Origin: DSNY01 sp037442465
GTDB taxonomy: Bacteria; Pseudomonadota; Gammaproteobacteria; Burkholderiales; Burkholderiaceae_F
DNA length: 5,660 nt
Reading direction: 5' to 3'
Assembly: GCA_037442465.1 (NCBI GenBank)
Contig: JBBIQI010000214.1
Coordinates: forward strand, 1-5,660
This document shows, piece after piece, positions 5,656 through 5,660 of the stretch (position 1 is the stretch's first letter; each line of letters starts with the position of its first letter). A program made the translations under genes and the position numbers. The notes beneath the pieces are model-generated. The model had not been told where the DNA came from. It did not search any database and was given only the letters and a program-made list of their open reading frames with translations.

Positions 5656-5660
5656 GCATG

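Noticed and set aside
5658..5660. ATG two bases after the regulator stop as the start of a next gene
   Set aside because: Only the three bases are visible at the window edge, with no clear ribosome binding site, so a gene cannot be supported.

Overview
The window is GC-rich (clearly above 60% by eye) with strongly G/C-ending codons, which points to a high-GC bacterium, most likely a proteobacterium. The intergenic DNA carries degenerate heptamer repeats of the AATCCYG / GATTGGG type and a hairpin repeat beginning GTCATCCCGAGC and ending GCTCGGAATGAC. From memory, both kinds are common between genes in Xanthomonadaceae/Lysobacterales and some other high-GC groups. The taxonomic call is therefore tentative.

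Layout: (1) Positions 3-4484 (+) are one continuous coding region for a very large sensor histidine kinase. Its 5' end lies outside the window: the frame is open from the first bases, and the first ATG/GTG in frame (GTG 111) falls inside a PAS domain. The visible part has ten consecutive PAS domains, then a HisKA_2-type dimerisation/phosphoacceptor segment (EVHHRIKNNLQ) and a GHKL ATPase domain. No membrane segment is visible. (2) Positions 4485-5049 are a 565-base gap with no credible gene. It is dense in repeats and hairpins: heptamer repeats, a 72-bp nested inverted repeat, a perfect 16-bp palindrome, and two adjacent small hairpins. (3) Positions 5050-5655 (+) encode a 201-residue response regulator with a CheY-like receiver and a C-terminal ANTAR RNA-binding domain.

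How the genes fit together: HisKA_2 kinases are often paired with ANTAR response regulators (EutW/EutV is the known example). The simplest reading is a two-component system in which the multi-PAS kinase phosphorylates D56 of the regulator, which then binds tandem RNA hairpins to prevent transcription termination. The pairing is inferred from proximity, strand and family. The target RNA is not identified. The main oddities are the number of PAS domains, an apparent two-domain duplication within PAS5-PAS8, a non-canonical G1 box in the ATPase domain, and the repeat-filled gap between kinase and regulator.
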